A stretch of DNA of 64,000 bases, from contig NZ_JAMQHS010000006.1 of the NCBI RefSeq assembly GCF_023845585.1, forward strand, positions 230,142 to 294,141, written 5' to 3'. This document shows, in pieces, positions 61,758 to 64,000 of this stretch. Position 1 is the stretch's first letter. Each line of letters starts with the position of its first letter. The notes beneath the pieces are model-generated. The model was not told the DNA's origin. It saw only the letters and a list, made by a program, of their open reading frames with translations, and ran no database searches. Made by a program: the position numbers and the translations under genes. The stretch comes from Clostridium sp. CMCC3677 (GTDB taxonomy: Bacteria; Bacillota; Clostridia; Clostridiales; Clostridiaceae).

Positions 61758-63716
61758 TTAATCTTTTTTTACTAATACATAACAACTTAATTTATGCACT
61801 TTTACTACATTATTTTCTATATATGTCAGTTTATCTATTCCAGCTTTATCTTCATTTACAATAACATACCATCCATTTTTATTCAATTTAATTTCGACTG
61901 AATTTGGATTTGCATTATATATTACACAAACTTCCGTCCAATTAGTTTGCAAATAACTTAAATTTATATAAAATGCAACTATTCTATCATTATCAAAATT
62001 TATCTTTTTCTCTAAAAATCTTAAGTTTTCTCTTATCTCATTGCTAGTATCCATTCTAAATCCTTTGCAGAATTTTCTAAGCCTAATTAATCCTTTATAA
62101 TAATCCACAACATCTTTATATTCTACAGTTCTATTCCATTGTAATTCATTTACACTGTCAGGTGAATTATAACTATTGCCATTTAAACTTCCATCCTTAT
62201 TTTTCTTAGTTCTTAAAAATTCTTCTCCTGCTTGAAAAAATGGAATACCTTGAGAAGTTAAAATTATAGCCGCAGACAATTTATTCATGGCTTTTAAATC
62301 TTCTTTTGAAAAATTATTATTAGACATACATATCTTATCCCATAATGTATAATTATCATGCGCAGACGCATATGTTACTGTTTGATACGGTTCATTTGCC
62401 CATGGAAATTTACTATATTTTAAACTTTCATAATTTATTTGATTATGCTTTGTAGAAGCTACTACTCCAAATTTAATAGTCTCTTCTAAAATTCCTGCAC
62501 CACTTATAAAACCCTTTGAATGAGAATCAAAGACATTTCCTTTTATTCCATCTCTAATATCATCACTAAATGCTGCTATATTCATGTCTCCAAATTTACT
62601 AATATTAAACTTAATACATTTATCCCATTCTGGTAAAGGAGATGCACCACCTGTCCAAGCTTCACCATACATAAGTATGGATTTATCTATTTTATCCAAA
62701 CTTCTTCTTATATCTTTCATAATTTCTATATCATATAATCCCATTAAGTCAAATCTAAAACCATCTATATGATACTCACTTGCCCAATAAATCAAAGAAT
62801 CAATTATAAATTTTTTAACCATCTTTTTTTCTGTTGCTAATTCATTTCCGCATCCAGACCCATTAGAAAACCACCCATCATTATTTTTTCTATAGTAATA
62901 ACTGGGGACTATGCAATTTAAATTAGAACTATATGTTGAATGTGTGTGGTTATATACAACATCCATAATCACTCTTATACCATGTTCATGTAAAGTTTTA
63001 ATCATATTCTTAAATTCTATTATTCGTTTTTCCCCATTAAAAGGGTCTAAAGAATATGATCCTTCTGGTACATTGAAATTTTTAGGATCATATCCCCAAT
63101 TATAATTTTCAGAACTAACATTGGATTCATCTACTGTTGCATAATCAAATGCTGGCATTAAATGAACATGTGTTATTCCGAGCTCTTTTATATACTCTAA
63201 ACATGTAGGGTAATTGGTTCCTGGAATCTTAGTTTCCTTCTCATAAACCCCATTATACTTTCCTCTAAATTTATCATTAACACCTGATGTTTCACTTATT
63301 GAAAAATCTCTTACATGTATTTCATATATAATAGCATCTGTTGCATTTGTAAATTTTGGCTTGATATCTTCATCCCAATCTTTAGGATTAGTAGACTCTA
63401 AATCAATTACCATTCCCCTATTTCCATTTACATTTACTGCTTTAGCATATGGATCTACAACTTCTATTTCATTTTGTTCATTATTAACTAAATAATTATA
63501 GTAAACTCCATTAAAATCTCCTAAAAGTTCTAAACTCCATATTCCTTCTTCTCTTTTTTTCATATCAAAAACTTCATTTTTTTCTTTATAATATAATATT
63601 ACTCTTACACTTTTTGAAACTGGAGCCCATAATATAAACGTTGTTTTTTCTTTTGAATAAATTGCCCCTAATTTGCCACAATAGTTTTCATATTCATATA
63701 ATATAGATTGCATCAT
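61758..63716 (-). CDS. pulA: Type I pullulanase
   Basis: About 652 residues, a GH13 debranching enzyme that cuts alpha-1,6 links in pullulan and starch-derived dextrins. The N-terminal domain (about 1-105) is CBM48-like (LGAIYSKEKTTFILWAPVSKSVRV). The catalytic domain has YNWGYDP, VYNHTHS, the nucleophile in DGFRFDLMG, the acid/base Glu in MYGEAWTGG and the third carboxylate in YASAHDNYTLWD. There is no signal peptide, so it is intracellular, as in glycogen/maltodextrin use. I choose the ATG at 63716 (second of two); RBS GAGGTG. Confidence 0.94.
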   Translation of the reverse strand: MMQSILYEYENYCGKLGAIYSKEKTTFILWAPVSKSVRVILYYKEKNEVFDMKKREEGIWSLELLGDFNGVYYNYLVNNEQNEIEVVDPYAKAVNVNGNRGMVIDLESTNPKDWDEDIKPKFTNATDAIIYEIHVRDFSISETSGVNDKFRGKYNGVYEKETKIPGTNYPTCLEYIKELGITHVHLMPAFDYATVDESNVSSENYNWGYDPKNFNVPEGSYSLDPFNGEKRIIEFKNMIKTLHEHGIRVIMDVVYNHTHSTYSSNLNCIVPSYYYRKNNDGWFSNGSGCGNELATEKKMVKKFIIDSLIYWASEYHIDGFRFDLMGLYDIEIMKDIRRSLDKIDKSILMYGEAWTGGASPLPEWDKCIKFNISKFGDMNIAAFSDDIRDGIKGNVFDSHSKGFISGAGILEETIKFGVVASTKHNQINYESLKYSKFPWANEPYQTVTYASAHDNYTLWDKICMSNNNFSKEDLKAMNKLSAAIILTSQGIPFFQAGEEFLRTKKNKDGSLNGNSYNSPDSVNELQWNRTVEYKDVVDYYKGLIRLRKFCKGFRMDTSNEIRENLRFLEKKINFDNDRIVAFYINLSYLQTNWTEVCVIYNANPNSVEIKLNKNGWYVIVNEDKAGIDKLTYIENNVVKVHKLSCYVLVKKD

Positions 63717-63747
63717 AATTTTTAGCACCTCTAATACTTTTTATATA

Positions 63748-64000
63748 CGCTCTGTTTTAAATGCGTGTTGATATATGCAATAGGTAAAGTGGCATTGTAA
63801 TTGGACTTTGAGAATAGTTAAGTGAGAGTCAAAATTTTATATTTTGTTTCTCGAACTTACTCAGCGCAGTCGAGTTTCCTTTTTATATTCACATTTACTG
63901 CTTGTCACAATTTTATATTGGGAACAAGCTAAAATGGGACTATACTCATTTTAGCATTCCTAAGTTCAATTACTCAGTCCACTTTGCTTATGCATATATC
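63748..64000. mobile_element. Fold-back MITE-like element, type B, cut by the window end
   Basis: Starts GCTCTGTTTTAAATGCGTG (first G changed to C) and follows the type B element at 49801 through its core (GCTTGTC, GGGAACAAGC, TTTTAGCATTCCTAAG) to TTATGCATATATC at the end of the window. About 25 more bases would complete it. It begins 32 bases upstream of the pullulanase start codon, in its control region. Confidence 0.85.

Noticed and set aside
1..64000. CRISPR array, prophage or integrated plasmid
   Set aside because: No regularly spaced direct repeats and no cas, integrase, capsid or replication genes were seen; the repeats present are dispersed inverted-end elements.

Overview
The window is very AT-rich, uses strong AGGAGG-type ribosome sites and intrinsic terminators, and carries Firmicute-type RNA leaders (PyrR attenuator, THF riboswitch, T-box). 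Gene content (hyp and NiFe hydrogenase genes, a CPC_1213-like small protein, DUF1002, a type I pullulanase) fits an anaerobic, saccharolytic Clostridium of the sensu stricto group. I do not name a species. No rRNA, tRNA, CRISPR array, prophage or complete insertion sequence was seen.

Layout. 1-1500: a broken SulP transporter, a recombinase-like protein without its active site, and a DUF4177 protein. 1657-7057: arsenic resistance operon arsR-arsD-arsA-(CoA-disulfide reductase/rhodanese)-acr3 behind a double ArsR operator. 7.6-14.3 kb: a flavodoxin, two CheX-type chemotaxis proteins, a uracil permease behind a PyrR attenuator, an orphan phage-type lysozyme, an MBL-fold enzyme and a soluble chemoreceptor. 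14.7-19.5 kb: a heterodimeric ABC exporter facing a MarR regulator. 19.7-28.1 kb: a NiFe hydrogenase with its maturation genes (small subunit, large subunit, protease, hypA, hypF, hypC, hypD, hypE; no hypB). 28.3-29.4 kb: an ECF transporter S subunit and a methyltransferase.

29.4-35.1 kb: ribulokinase, an AraM-AraL fusion protein and a LacI-type regulator. 35.2-41.3 kb: an MBL gene fragment, a metal P-type ATPase with a separate HMA domain protein, an AraC regulator, a MATE exporter, and a Fur-box-preceded remnant of a feo iron operon. 42-50 kb: ZIP transporter, DUF4931 protein, two secreted proteins, a small sulfite-reductase-like protein, FolT with a THF riboswitch, an HD-GYP phosphodiesterase and a DUF368 flippase. 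50.6-58 kb: DegV, then a nucleoside import and salvage cluster (BMP lipoprotein, ABC ATPase, two permeases, cdd, deoD). 58-64 kb: LacI regulator, T-box-controlled Lrp and aminotransferase genes, and pullulanase.

The most striking unexplained structure is a family of dispersed fold-back elements found all along the window. There are three 225-226 bp copies (type A), one complete 275 bp copy and one cut copy (type B), and about nine shortened or single-end derivatives. They have terminal inverted repeats beginning GGCTATGTTTTA or GGCTCTGTTTTA. Exact 8-bp target duplications flank all three type A copies, the complete type B copy and one 46-bp derivative. They carry no transposase and behave like MITEs. 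One copy has its two arms exchanged relative to its core, and one sits inside the hyp operon.
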